Source: Anniella stebbinsi (taxonomy: Eukaryota; Chordata; Lepidosauria; Squamata; Anniellidae). From it: 64,000 nt of DNA. This document shows positions 20,408 to 30,696 of the stretch, piece after piece. The notes beneath the pieces were generated by a model. That model saw only the letters and a list, made by a program, of their open reading frames with translations. It did no database searches and was not told where the DNA came from. A program made the position numbers and the translations under genes. The DNA is taken from NCBI GenBank assembly GCA_029215795.1, contig JARDYH010000004.1, positions 199,068,017 to 199,132,016 on the forward strand, written 5' to 3'. Every line of letters starts with the position of its first letter. Position 1 is the first letter of the stretch.

Positions 20408-21584
20408 GGATTACAGCAAGTCTTCCTTCCTTCATTCCCATTCCCATTCCCTAACCCTAAACAGAATCACTGCATTTGCCCCCAAATCCTCAGTAATTCT
20501 ACCATATTGGCAATGGTAGATTTTTTCTGTATTGGCTGAGAACAAGAGACACATTATCATGATATATAACAATTGCTCCTCAGGGACACTATGGAGAACA
20601 ATGTTCATACTTTAAAAAGTTGAAGATGGCCTTCGATAAATCACATCACATTGCAGAATCTGTGTTCAGAAAAGAGAGAGAAGTAAGTCAGCAATATTGT
20701 GTTCTGTGATCACTAACAGAAAATTGGAAGATAAAGAACACTAACATGACAATAAGCAGAGAACGTATGATTATAGGTATCAAAATGTCCTCCATTCCTT
20801 TACACTATACTTTGTCAACAGCTGCCCATTTCATGGGGGAACCTTCTAAATGGTACACTATACATATGCTTTTGAAATGCTCTCAAAGGAAGCCCACACA
20901 AGCCATTGACCTTTCAGGTAACATGTTATTTATCTGTTCTTGTTGTTTGATGACCAAAGTGATTTCTGCTGTTTATCTGGTGCAAAATCATTATCTTCTT
21001 TCTGTACTGATATTATTGCAATTGCAAGTTTGACATCCCAGATACCATTGGTTTGTTAGTGTCGTTTGGTTTTTGTTTTAACTTCCTTGCTTAAGGTAAG
21101 ATGATGATGTGCTGCAAAATCCTTACAAATGCATGCACATAAAACACGCCAACATTACAAATAATAATTATCTTCATATAAGTGTGTGTGTGTGTGTATG
21201 TGTGTGTGTGTAAATTCTCAGTGGAATAATGGCATGTTATTGTAAAACTAATCATGAATTCCTCTGCTTCTCTACTTCAGCCATAAATGCTGTGCATTTA
21301 TATATTCATTAAACAAAAAACCTATGGTTTACAAAAACAACGTTAAGGCGCCACAGTTTCCAACCAAGCACCAAATAGCAGGGAAATTGGGAGTTAAGGC
21401 TCCCAAGCCTTAACGCCACATCCTCCCTAAGGAGGCAGAAAGTGCAAGTGAAATTCTCATTCTCCCAAAGCAGATAAACCATGAGGACAGGATGGAGAAT
21501 ATGATATGCAGAGGTGACTGTGGGACTGTGGAAAACTGATCACGAACAACTTAGGGCCACCTACTTCTCTTTTTTTGTTTAGAG
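20408..21584. other. no recognisable gene; one (GT)n repeat
   Basis: Unassigned sequence with a (GT)n run at 21182-21211 interrupted by one AT. No coding exon seen. Confidence 0.45.
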
Positions 21585-21720
21585 CAGCCCTTCCCCAACC
21601 TGGTGCCCTCCAAAGGTGTTGGACTACAACTCCCATCATTGCAAGTCAGTATGTCCCATGGTCAGGAATGCTGGGACTTGTCATCTCAAACACCTGGAAG
21701 GCAACAAGATGGGGAATGTT
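21585..21720. mobile_element. foldback MITE (CTTCCCCAACCTGGTGCC family)
   Basis: Left arm CCTTCCCCAACCTGGTGCCC then GTGTTGGACTACAACTCCCA. Right arm GCTGGGACTTGTCATCTCAA then CCTGGAAGGCAACAAGATGG. The arms are diverged inverses. It is a common squamate repeat, probably hAT-related. Single-arm fragments are at about 22120-22170, 23644-23700, 34440-34500 and 48150-48220. Confidence 0.7.
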
Positions 21721-22031
21721 GTTCCATATCCTTACCAAATACAGGGTCTCAAACACATCTCTCAAACACATCTTGCATATAGCAGCACGCTTGATAACAA
21801 AAGGGGCACTATTCATTACAGATCTAGAACCAGAGCATGTTCCAGGCACTTCCAACTTTTGATCAATATCCTGCCCTTCAAAGAACCAATTGTTTTCCCT
21901 TAAAAATGTATTTAAACAAAATATACTGTTCATTCCCCACAATCCCTCCACAATACATCATCTCATCAAAGCGACAGAGGAGCAGAAGAGGTTTAGTTTG
22001 GCTGTCTTGAACACCTTTCAGATGAGATTAG

Positions 22032-22112
22032 TTTGCAATCCTATACCTCTTGGGAGTAAGCCCTAGTGAATTCAGTGGCACTGGCTTCTGAGAAGACAAG
22101 TATAGGAGTCAA
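22032..22112. mobile_element. foldback fragment (GAGTAAGCCC unit)
   Basis: GCAATCCTATACC, then GGGAGTAAGCCCTAGTGAAT, then TTCTGAGAAGACAAGTATAGG. This is a nearly complete inverted-ended 80-bp unit. Other pieces are at about 36035-36110, 36585-36640, 46590-46670, 47169-47245, 62025-62095 and 62840-62905. Confidence 0.6.
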
Positions 22113-22324
22113 CCTTCTGCAGCTTGGTGCTCTCCAGATGTGTTGCACTTTAACTCTCATGTTATGTGTTATGGGGAAGACAAAAATAATTTCATACTTA
22201 ATTTTAAAATAATACTGATGCATGAAAGTATTAGGTGGTAGCTCTGCCTTTGATCTCACACTGCTGAACAAGTAAGAGAAATCCTTTATCTGATATTCAA
22301 GAAAAAGACATCCTATGCCATGTG

Positions 22325-23334
22325 TTGAAAACTAGGGATGTGCACTGGATCGGACCCGATCCACGATCCGAGTCTGGTCCAGTGGGAAATCGGATAAATT
22401 ATCTGATTTCCGATCCAACAGCTGGATCGGCCGATCCAGTCCAAACCGATCCGAAAAGGCTCCGAACCGGTTCGGCGGATCGGCGGATTGGTGGGCGGCC
22501 ACTGGCGCCCACTGCCGCTTCCATTGGCGGGCGCCAGCGGGCGCCCGCCGATGAAAGTGGACAGCGGGGGGGGGCGGAGGGGAGGAGGGGGGCGCTTACC
22601 TTTGAGGGACGTCTGCTCCCGTCCGGCGCCGGCGGCTACTACCAGCGGGCTCCGCGGCCTGCTCCAGGGTGGCGCGCCGGGTGATGACATCACCCGGCGC
22701 GCTACTCTAGAGCAGGCCGCGGAGCCCGCTGGTAGTAGCCGCCGGCGCCGGATGGGAGTGGACGGCCCGGAAAGGTAAGCAGGGGGCGCGCGGAGGGGAG
22801 GAGGGGGGCCCTTACCTTTCCGGGCCGTCTGCTCCCGTCCGGCACCGGCGGCTACTACCAGCGGGCTCCGCGGCCTGCTCCAGGGTGGCGCGCCGCGGGT
22901 TACTCTTGAGCAAGCCGCAAAGCCCGCTGGCGGTAGCCGCCGGCGCCGGACAGGAGCGGGCGTCCCTAAAAGGTAAGCAGTGGCGGGGAAGGGGGCTTAC
23001 CCCCCCGGAGCTGTCCGCTTCTATCCGCGGGCGCCAGCGGATGGAAGCGGACGGCCCCAGGGGGGGTAGGGAGCGCAGGGTAGGGGGCTTACCTGCCGGG
23101 GCCGTCCACAGCGGATGGCCCCGGGGGGGAGGGAGTTAGGCCCCCCTCACCCACCCGCCGCCATTTTTTCCTCATAGGCGGCCGATCCAAAAATTTCCGA
23201 TTTTTGGATCGGGATCGGACTCGATCCGGTCCGGGGGCCTCCGATTTTGTCCGAACCGATCCATGACAAAATTGGAGGTCCCGATCCGGGTCCCGATCCG
23301 ATCCGGGGGGTCCGTGCACACCCCTATTGAAAAC
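22325..23334. mobile_element. 994-bp GC-rich non-autonomous hAT-like element with 8-bp TSD
   Basis: The element occupies 22333-23326. The perfect 8-bp duplication TTGAAAAC lies at 22325-22332 and 23327-23334. The ends are TAGGGATGTGCAC and GTGCACACCCCTA, and both terminal regions are made of degenerate GGATCGG/CCGATCC words. The duplication fits the hAT preference nTnnnnAn. Inside are four hairpin cassettes with CTTACC and GGTAAG or GGTAGG edges (22595-22779, 22811-22977, 22996-23070, and one starting at 23088). GGGTGATGACATCACCC is at the centre of the first. The second half also carries 'CCGCCATTTTTTCC', shared with 2067-2901. Long open frames here translate hairpin arms and are not genes. 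Confidence 0.9.
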
Positions 23335-23739
23335 TAATGTTGACATCTGAAGGGCTATCCGGATTACCGTAGGTATTCAAGATTCATTCATTGTTGTTTC
23401 ATTTGGTTTATACAGTTTATTTTAAATGATGCAGCTCTTTTGTAGTTCTTTGATTGATCACATATCTTAATGCTGGAAAACATCATACTTTAGTACAGAT
23501 GTGGGCAGAAAATAGATCTATCCTGATGTTTTGGGCATCAACTCGCGGCATTCCTGACAACTGCCCATGCTGATAGGGGCTTTTACAAGTTGAATTCTAA
23601 AACATCTGGAGATCTTCATTCTGCCTTCCCCTGTTCTTGAACAACATTCACCAACCTGGTGCCTGTCAGTTGTGTTGGGTTACAACTCTCAACATAAGGA
23701 GATGCTCTAAGAAATGAGAAGTAGCTGGCCCTAAGTTGT
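23335..23739. other. no recognisable gene; one foldback fragment
   Basis: Unassigned except for 'ACCAACCTGGTGCC...GTTGTGTTGGGTTACAACTC' at about 23648-23690, a single arm of the family at 21585. Confidence 0.4.
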
Positions 23740-24545
23740 TCATCATCATTTTCCACAAGCCCACAGTCACCTCTGCATATCAAATTGCATATCTAGATTT
23801 GCAATATATTCATATTTATGTTTACTTGGTGGATATTTATTATGTGCAGTTTATTAGTTTATTTTTCATTTTCCAATGCAATACAAACAATAACCCCCCC
23901 AACTTCCTGCCCCCATTCCCTCCCCTTTTAGTTTCACCCTTCCTTCTTCATATCATCTTGTATGTAAAGAATAAATGTTTTATGTCTATAAGTAAAACCA
24001 TTAAACATACATTGGATAGATCAATAGTTAAGACAGAAAAAGTAAAATAAAAATGAAATAAAAGGGTTTGTATCAAGCATGTCTCTTTGCTGCCCTGTAC
24101 TGGTTTTGTGATAGTTCACTTTGCTCTGCATATAATTCTAGAAAATCTCTCCATATTAATTGGATTTCCTCTCTTTTTTCTCTTCTTCTTCTTCTTCTTC
24201 TTCTTCTTCTTCTTCTTCTTCTTCTTCTTCTTCTGTAATTTGGTGTAATAAACCTTTCCATGGGGCGCCAAGGTCAATAGATCCTGAATGCAACTATGTA
24301 TATTTGGGATTTTACTTGCTTTCCCATGTTTTAGAATCATACTGTTCATGTGTGGCCTTATTAAATCATGCAGCATCCCCTTCTGTCAAGTCCCAAATGA
24401 TGGGAATGTATCCCACTAAGGCATGAACATCTTTTATATTGAAGGCGTTTCAACGACCATGTTGATCCTACTTAGGACCCGAAGGTAGAAAGTTGTCACT
24501 ATTGGGCAACTCCATAAAATATGCATAGGTGTGCCCAAGGGGTGT
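23740..24545 (-). pseudogene. L1-type LINE, C-terminal ORF2 remnant and 3' UTR
   Basis: On the minus strand, 24540 to about 24434 encodes HILWSCPIVTTFYLRV, which matches the HxxW-C-P...FW segment near the C-terminus of L1-clade ORF2. In another frame (24376 to about 24116) come LKHGKASKIPNIHSCIQDLL and VYYTKLQ, the usual WK...P...W-like C-terminal region. Coding then passes into a lysine or arginine run created by the (TTC)n repeat at 24180-24234. The frame shifts and the expanded repeat show it is dead. The sequence down to about 23740 is probably its 3' UTR. The clade call rests on motif layout alone. Confidence 0.6.
24180..24234. repeat. (TTC)18 microsatellite inside LINE coding remnant
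   Basis: Uninterrupted TTC units, GAA on the LINE sense strand. It lies directly after the conserved KVYYTKLQ-like segment, so it expanded within former coding sequence. Confidence 0.95.
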
Positions 24546-24957
24546 GCTAGGTGTGCCCAGGCACACCCCAATATCTCAAGCAATAAGCACCAAATTGAGG
24601 TGGCCATTGAACAGGGATTCAGAGGGGGATCGAGATGCAGCAAGGATGGTTTCCAGCTGCTCTGCTGCCACTGCCCCCAACAGCACGCCATTGTTCCTGG
24701 CAGCCAGAGCAAAAATAAATTTTGCCTTGTGAGCCTCTCTTCCAGCCAGTGTCACCACAATGCCCCACCAAAGCTGGGCTCTCTCTAAGTCAGGCAAGCC
24801 GAATGCAAAGTAAGTCATCAGTGTCTACAGTGTTTAATAAATAAATGAATAAAAGTAATGTCAATTATGATAGAGTACTCAATAAATGTTCACCTTTTTT
24901 AAAAAAAATCTCTGGGTGCACACCCTAATGAATTGTGCTGCACACACCTATGAACGT
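24527..24957. mobile_element. possible non-autonomous element with GGTGTGCCC termini
   Basis: CATAGGTGTGCCC and a second TAGGTGTGCCCAGG lie on the left. GGGTGCACACCCTA and CACACACCTATG lie on the right, as two nested inverted pairs. The interior is moderately GC-rich without a gene. No target duplication was found, so the limits are tentative. Confidence 0.35.
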
Positions 24958-25256
24958 ATGCACTAGATGAGCTTGTGGACTGTTACATCTCCAAGACTTA
25001 TCATCCTGTGAGATGCCCAGGCATTTGGATCTGAAGCTCTAAACATTTGCACGCACATGTTTCCAGAGAAAATATGAGTAAATTGTGGAACCCATGCTTG
25101 CATTCGTCTTGTTCCCGATTCTCCATTTGATTTGCACATATATCCTAAGTGTTGCTAGGTGCTGTGACTAGGTGTTGCTACACAAAAGCCCCTATTACAA
25201 GCCTATATCATTATATTCTTTGACTTGTTATCTCTCATAGTTCTCCTTTCCTGTTT

Positions 25257-25290
25257 GATGTTGTTGCTGTTGCTGCTGCTGTTGTTTTGT
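25257..25290. repeat. impure (TGT/TGC)n repeat
   Basis: Mixed TTG and CTG units. Confidence 0.8.
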
Positions 25291-25484
25291 GTAGAGACAT
25301 CAAGAAATCTGGTTTGAGGTGATGCGCAGCAAGTTTTTGCTAACTCCCTCCACCCCAGACTCCAGCTCACAGATCCCCAAGCTGGCTCGACTTGGTGCAT
25401 GCCAAGTTGGGCAAGTTAACAGTTTACTCCTTTTTTTTAACGTGTGGAAATCCCAATTTGTACAAATTGGAATTTGCACAAAAT

Positions 25485-25620
25485 CATGGCTGGGAATATT
25501 TACAGAAATCGGGATTTGCACAAATCAGAACTGGGAATATTTATGGAAATCAGGATATGTGCAACATCGTGGCTGGGAATATTTACAGAAATCAGGATTT
25601 GCATAAAATCACAGCTATTA
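25485..25620. repeat. ~54-bp tandem repeat
   Basis: Three imperfect units of GGCTGGGAATATTTACAGAA then ATCAGGATTTGCA-CAAA. The unit ATTTGCACAAAT words are also seen in the A/T-rich elements at 6085 and 40514. Confidence 0.7.
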
Positions 25621-26739
25621 ATACTCTCATTTGTGCATGATTGCAGGTGGAAATAGTCCTTCACACCTGCAATTGTATGCCAATTGTGCTATTTACGGCC
25701 ACAATTTCACGCAAATTCCACTATTCTGTAAATATTTCCAGCTATGGACAGGGGAGTTTGCAAAAATGTATTTTGTTATTTGTGCCTCCTTTAAGGCTGC
25801 ATCATTCCAGTAGCAAAAACCTGTATTTCTTTATAAACAGCCATTACAGCATTCTGACATGAGTGTGGGGATGTAGCAGTCTTATCTCCTACCAAAGGTA
25901 AAAGTCAGATTTTGTTCACTAAATTGAAACATAGCTCCCTTCTTATTAAGTTGCTTCTATTTTTCCTTCATGGCTGTGGAGAGCAAACACAATTTATCAA
26001 ATAATAAAGCTAATAAAATAGGAACAGACAAGACTAATAGAATCTTAAGTGCTCACTGATCCGGTAGCAGTTTTTGGTCACTGCACAATTGCAATGTGTT
26101 TACAGGGTACATAGAACAGGCAGGCCAAGCAACAACTGTTGTCCATCATGTGCCACCTCAGTTCTATGAGAATGGTGACATCTATTTTGTCTGAAAGTTG
26201 CCTGTCCAATGTGATTTCTCTCTTTGTGACATAACACGATAACGGCAGCACTGGTAAAAGAAGGGTTAAAAAAGAATCAACATTAGTACATCAGGAGTTC
26301 TTCCTAAGAAAAGGACTGATATTTAAGTTGTTTGCATAGCATTTCCCTAATTAAAAGAAATTGCCAGACTCATCACTTTTTTTACACACTCTTTGAAAAT
26401 GCATGTTGATGAATGCTGATAAATAATGTCGTATCCCATTAGTTAGCTATCTTCACTTCTGTTCCATTGTTCATCTGGGTTGTTTAATGCAGGCCACCCA
26501 AAGAACTTTGCCTTGAGGGGTGTCAGTGAACAAACAAACAAATAAACAAATCTCATGGGTGGAGCCAGAATTGCACGTAGCCACTGATCTGGAGTCAGAA
26601 TTGCATACATGCTGCTAATCTCCTGATGTTCAAGGGTTGTATATGCACAGAACCTATGCATGTACATCAAAAACAGACATTATCCTCTGCATGAATGATT
26701 TTCCAGATTACATGTATTATGAGTCTACACATATTGGTT
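25621..26739. other. no recognisable gene or repeat
   Basis: Unassigned sequence without a family-like frame or clear transposon ends. Confidence 0.45.
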
Positions 26740-26867
26740 ATTAGTGTTTTATTGGTATTTTAATGATGTACTGGTTTTATCTGCTTTTAATCAGTTTTTG
26801 TATTTTGTATTTGGTGTTGTTCCCTGCCTCGATCCGTTGGGAGAGGCGGGTGATAAATAAATAAATA

Positions 26868-26908
<41 letters not shown>
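26740..26908 (+). mobile_element. L2-like LINE 3' end with (ATT)n tail
   Basis: GTTCCCTGCCTCGATCCGTT, then GGGAGAGGCGGGTGATAAAT, then (ATT)n at 26870-26908. This is the plus-strand version of the tail seen inverted at 2951 and 37935. Confidence 0.8.
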
Positions 26909-27499
26909 TAATGTGCCTCTTGAAAGCATGTAGGTCAGAGGAGGAGCCAGTAGGCATAACCTTGAATGCTTTCATTTAGCAATCAAATTGACTGAACACA
27001 TAAACAGAGTTTTTTTATTATCTCCAAACTGCTACTCAAACAGCAACATTAAAACAGGGGGCTAATTTCACTTTACCTCCCTGAGAAAGAAGAGAAAGCA
27101 ATATTCAGTGTAACTGCCTATGTTAATCCTTGGAACTGTTCTAGAATATTTACCCAATGTATGAGCTTTGCTGTTAAAATGAATACAGTCCTGTTATTCA
27201 AGGGGAATCTTTGAGTCCGATGTTACCTTTGTTAACTGATAAGACTAAAGTCAACTGTCTGGTGATCCTCAAACAGCCCCACAGCATCTCCTCCCCTCAA
27301 AAGGTAGATCACACTGTCCTTGGATTTCTGGCAGCCCGTAAGGACAGAGATAATAATAAAGGACTTAAACATGTTAACAGTAAGAATTCAATGAAACTGA
27401 ATCAGGCAAATGGAAGACAATGTACTAAAATAAAGTGAACAGTAAAAAGAAAAACCCACCACAGGACTAGTAAAATCATTTACGGTGAACTTGCTTTTG
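26909..27499. other. no recognisable gene or repeat
   Basis: Unassigned A/T-rich sequence up to the target duplication of the giant palindromic element. Confidence 0.45.
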
Positions 27500-28132
27500 C
27501 TGTTTACTAGGGGTGTGCATCGGATCGGATCCGATCCACAATCCAAATCCGATCGGCCCCAAAATCGGGAAAATCCAATCCGATCTGATCCGATCAACCT
27601 CCAATCCGATCCGATCCGCCGAGGTCCAATCCGGATCGGACGCCATTTTGAATGCTTTTTCCCATAGCCAAGTATTGTTTTACAAAAATGCCTATAACTT
27701 TTCATTTTTAAAGACAGAAGGATGGAACTTGGGCACATTGTAGACTGGTTAGGGATAGTTATCTGTGAGAAATTTCAGAAAGATTGGTGCATGCGTTTTG
27801 TGGCAATTAATTTTTTAATAAATACACAGGAATGCCTATAACTGTGTCATTTTTAAAGTTACACACATGAAACTTTGCCACATTGTAGGTGGTACCTTGG
27901 GACCTATGTGTGTGAAATTTCAGAAACATAGGTGCTTGCCTTGTGTGGCAATTAATTTTAGAAAAATGGGTAGTAGTGGGGTAAATACAGTTACGCCTCC
28001 CACTTTTTTATTTTTGAAGATACAAACAGGAAACTTGGGCACATTACAGGTACCACTTGGCTTGATATGTGTGTGAAATTTCAGAAACATTGGTGCTTGC
28101 CTGGTGTGGCAATTAATTTTTGAAACAATGAG

Positions 28133-28270
28133 GGATTCATTGGACAGCACTTGCCCATAAGGATTCATTGGACAGTACCTGCCCATAGGGAATCATTGGA
28201 CAGTACTTGCCCATAGGGAATCATTGGAAAGCACTTGCCCATAGGGAATCATTGCATTGCACTTTCCCAT
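28133..28270 (+). repeat. 27-28-bp minisatellite, left arm
   Basis: Five units of GGGAATCATTGGACAGTACT followed by TGCCCATA. Mirrored in inverse orientation at 29617-29758. Confidence 0.9.
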
Positions 28271-28712
28271 TGAGAAATACAGTTATGCCTCCCACTTTTT
28301 TATTTTTGGAGATACAAACAGGAAACTTGGGCACATTGTAGACTGGGTAGGGATAGTTATCTGTGAGAAAATTCAGAAAGATTGGTGCATGCGTTTTGTG
28401 GCAATTAATTTTTTAATAAATACCCAGGAATGCCTATAACTTTGTCATTTTTAAAGTAACACACATGAAACTTTGCCACATTGTAGGTGGTACCTTGGGA
28501 CCTATGTGTGTGAAATTTCAGAAACATAGGTGCTTGCCTTGTGTGGCAATTAATTTTAGAAAAATGGGTAGTAGTGGGGTAAATACAGTTACGCCTCCCA
28601 TTTTTTTATTTTTAAAGATACAAACAGGAAACATGGGCACATTACAGGGAACACTTCGCTTGATATGTGTGTAAAATTTCAGAAAGCTGGGTCCAGGCAT
28701 GTGGTGGCAAGG

Positions 28713-29176
28713 TATTTTTGAAACAATGAGGAAAGAAACGCCTATAACTTTTTTATTTTAAAAGTTAGAAGTCTGAAAGTTGCTCACTTTGTAGATGGGT
28801 TAGGGGTAGATATGTGTCAGAAATTTCAGAATTATAGGTCTAGGCATTTGATGGCTATGGAATTTTTAGATTAAAAGTTTCAAAAGTTTTTCCACAGAGG
28901 CTTGGTTTCCCCCGTCTCCCACTCCCGCCTCCCGCGAAGAAAAAGGAAACAATCTCTCTCCATCTCTTTGATCCTTGCATGCATGGCTGCAACTGAGCTA
29001 GTATCCATTACAAAAGGAGAAACAAAGTAACTACATTAAAGCACTTGGCTCGTGTCTGCTTTGATACTTTCACTTTTTACTCAAGCAGAACGGCTGAGCC
29101 TAGGATCACTCTCTCTCGATCGCTAGGATTGTTACAGGAGAAATTTTCTACAGTCTTCAAAGTGGTGTGTGCAGAC
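28713..29176. other. loop of the giant palindrome
   Basis: These 464 bp separate the two arms. The first ~170 bp are one more copy of the tandem module. The remaining ~295 bp, from about 28880, are unlike anything else in the window: GGTTTCCCCCGTCTCCCACT, CTCGATCGCTAGGATTG and nearby. The loop could be captured host sequence, but I recognise no gene. Confidence 0.6.
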
Positions 29177-29616
29177 ACCTTGCCACCACATGCCTGGACC
29201 CAGCTTTCTGAAATTTTACACACATATCAAGCGAAGTGTTCCCTGTAATGTGCCCATGTTTCCTGTTTGTATCTTTAAAAATAAAAAAATGGGAGGCGTA
29301 ACTGTATTTACCCCACTACTACCCATTTTTCTAAAATTAATTGCCACACAAGGCAAGCACCTCCGTTTTTGAAATTTCACACACATAGGTCCCAAGGTAC
29401 CACCTACAATGTGGCAAAGTTTCATGTGTGTAACTTTAAAAATGACAAAGTTATAGGCATTCCTGGGTATTTATTAAAAAATTAATTGCCACAAAACGCA
29501 TGCACCAATCTTTCTGAATTTTCTCACAGATAACTATCCCTACCCAGTCTACAATGTGCCCAAGTTTCCTGTTTGTATCTTCAAAAATAAAAAAGTGGGA
29601 GGCATAACTGTATTTC

Positions 29617-29758
29617 TCAATGGGAAAGTGCAATGCAATGATTCCCTATGGGCAAGTGCTTTCCAATGATTCCCTATGGGCAAGTACTGTCCAATGATTC
29701 CCTATGGGCAGGTACTGTCCAATGAATCCCTATGGGCAAGTGCTGTCCAATGAATCCC
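29617..29758 (-). repeat. 27-28-bp minisatellite, right arm
   Basis: Inverse copy of 28133-28270 with the same number of units. Confidence 0.9.
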
Positions 29759-30696
29759 TCATCGTTTCAAAAATTAATTGCCACACCAGGCAAGCACCAA
29801 TGTTTCTGAAATTTCACACACATATCAAGCCAAGTGGTACCTGTAATGTGCCCAAGTTTCCTGTTTGTATCTTCAAAAATAAAAAAGTGGGAGGCGTAAC
29901 TGTATTTACCCCACTACTACCCATTTTTCTAAAATTAATTGCCACACAAGGCAAGCACCTATGTTTCTGAAATTTCACACACATAGGTCCCAAGGTACCA
30001 CCTACAATGTGGCAAAGTTTCATGTGTGTAACTTTAAAAATGACAAAGTTATAGGTGTTTCTTTCCTCATTGTTTCAAAAATTAATTGCCACATAAGGCA
30101 AGCTCCAATGTTTCTGAAATTTCACTCACATATCAAGCCAAGTGGTACCTGTAATGTGCCCAAGTTTCCTGTTTGTATTTTTAAAAATAAAAAAATGGGA
30201 AGCGTAACTGTATTTACCCCACTACTACCCATTTTTCTAAAAATTAATTGCCACACAAGACAAGCACCTACGTTTCTGAAATTTCACACATAGGTCCGAA
30301 GGTACCACCTACAATGTGGCAAAGTTTCATGTGTGTAACTTTAAAAATGACACAGTTATAGGCATTCCTGTGTATTTATTAAAAAATTAATTGCCACAAA
30401 ACGCATGCACCAATCTTTCTGAAATTTCTCACAGATAACTATCCCTAACCAGTCTACAATGTGCCCAAGTTTCATCCTTCTATCTTTAAAAATGAAAAAG
30501 TTATAGGCGTTTTTGTAAAACAATACTTGGCTATGGGAAAAAGCATTCAAAATGGCGTCCGATCCGGATCGGACATCCAGTCCGATCCGATCCGACCATC
30601 CTCCGATCCGATCCGATCCGACCCGACCCCCCAGGTCCGATTCCGATCCGCTATCCGATCCGATCTGGGGGGTCAGTGCACATCCCTACTGTTTAC

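Larger units (their letters stand above)
27500..30696. mobile_element. 3.18-kb giant palindromic hAT-like element with 8-bp TSD
   Basis: The element occupies 27508-30688. The perfect duplication CTGTTTAC lies at 27500-27507 and 30689-30696. The ends are TAGGGGTGTGCAT and GTGCACATCCCTA with GGATCGGAT-type terminal words, as in 22333-23326. The arms run from 27508 to about 28712 and from about 29177 to 30688. Translated frames in the two arms are identical over 69 and 88 residues, and elsewhere differ at one residue, so divergence is very low. The right arm is longer because about 310 bp (near 30050-30355) have no left partner. The arms are built from tandem modules of about 120-150 bp (CTATAACTTT...TTTTTAAAG...GAAACTTGG...ACATTGTAGG...GAAATTTCAGAAA...GGCAATTAATTTT). 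No protein domain is recognisable, and the frames exist because repeats lack stops. Confidence 0.92.

Noticed and set aside
28133..28270. CRISPR-like array
   Set aside because: The units are directly adjacent 27-28-bp tandem copies without unique spacers, mirrored in the other arm. It is a minisatellite in a vertebrate transposon.
27867..30023. Small protein family suggested by near-identical 60-88-residue frames
   Set aside because: The identical frames lie in tandem and inverted DNA modules and occur on both strands. Conservation is at DNA level, and no consistent start context or domain exists.
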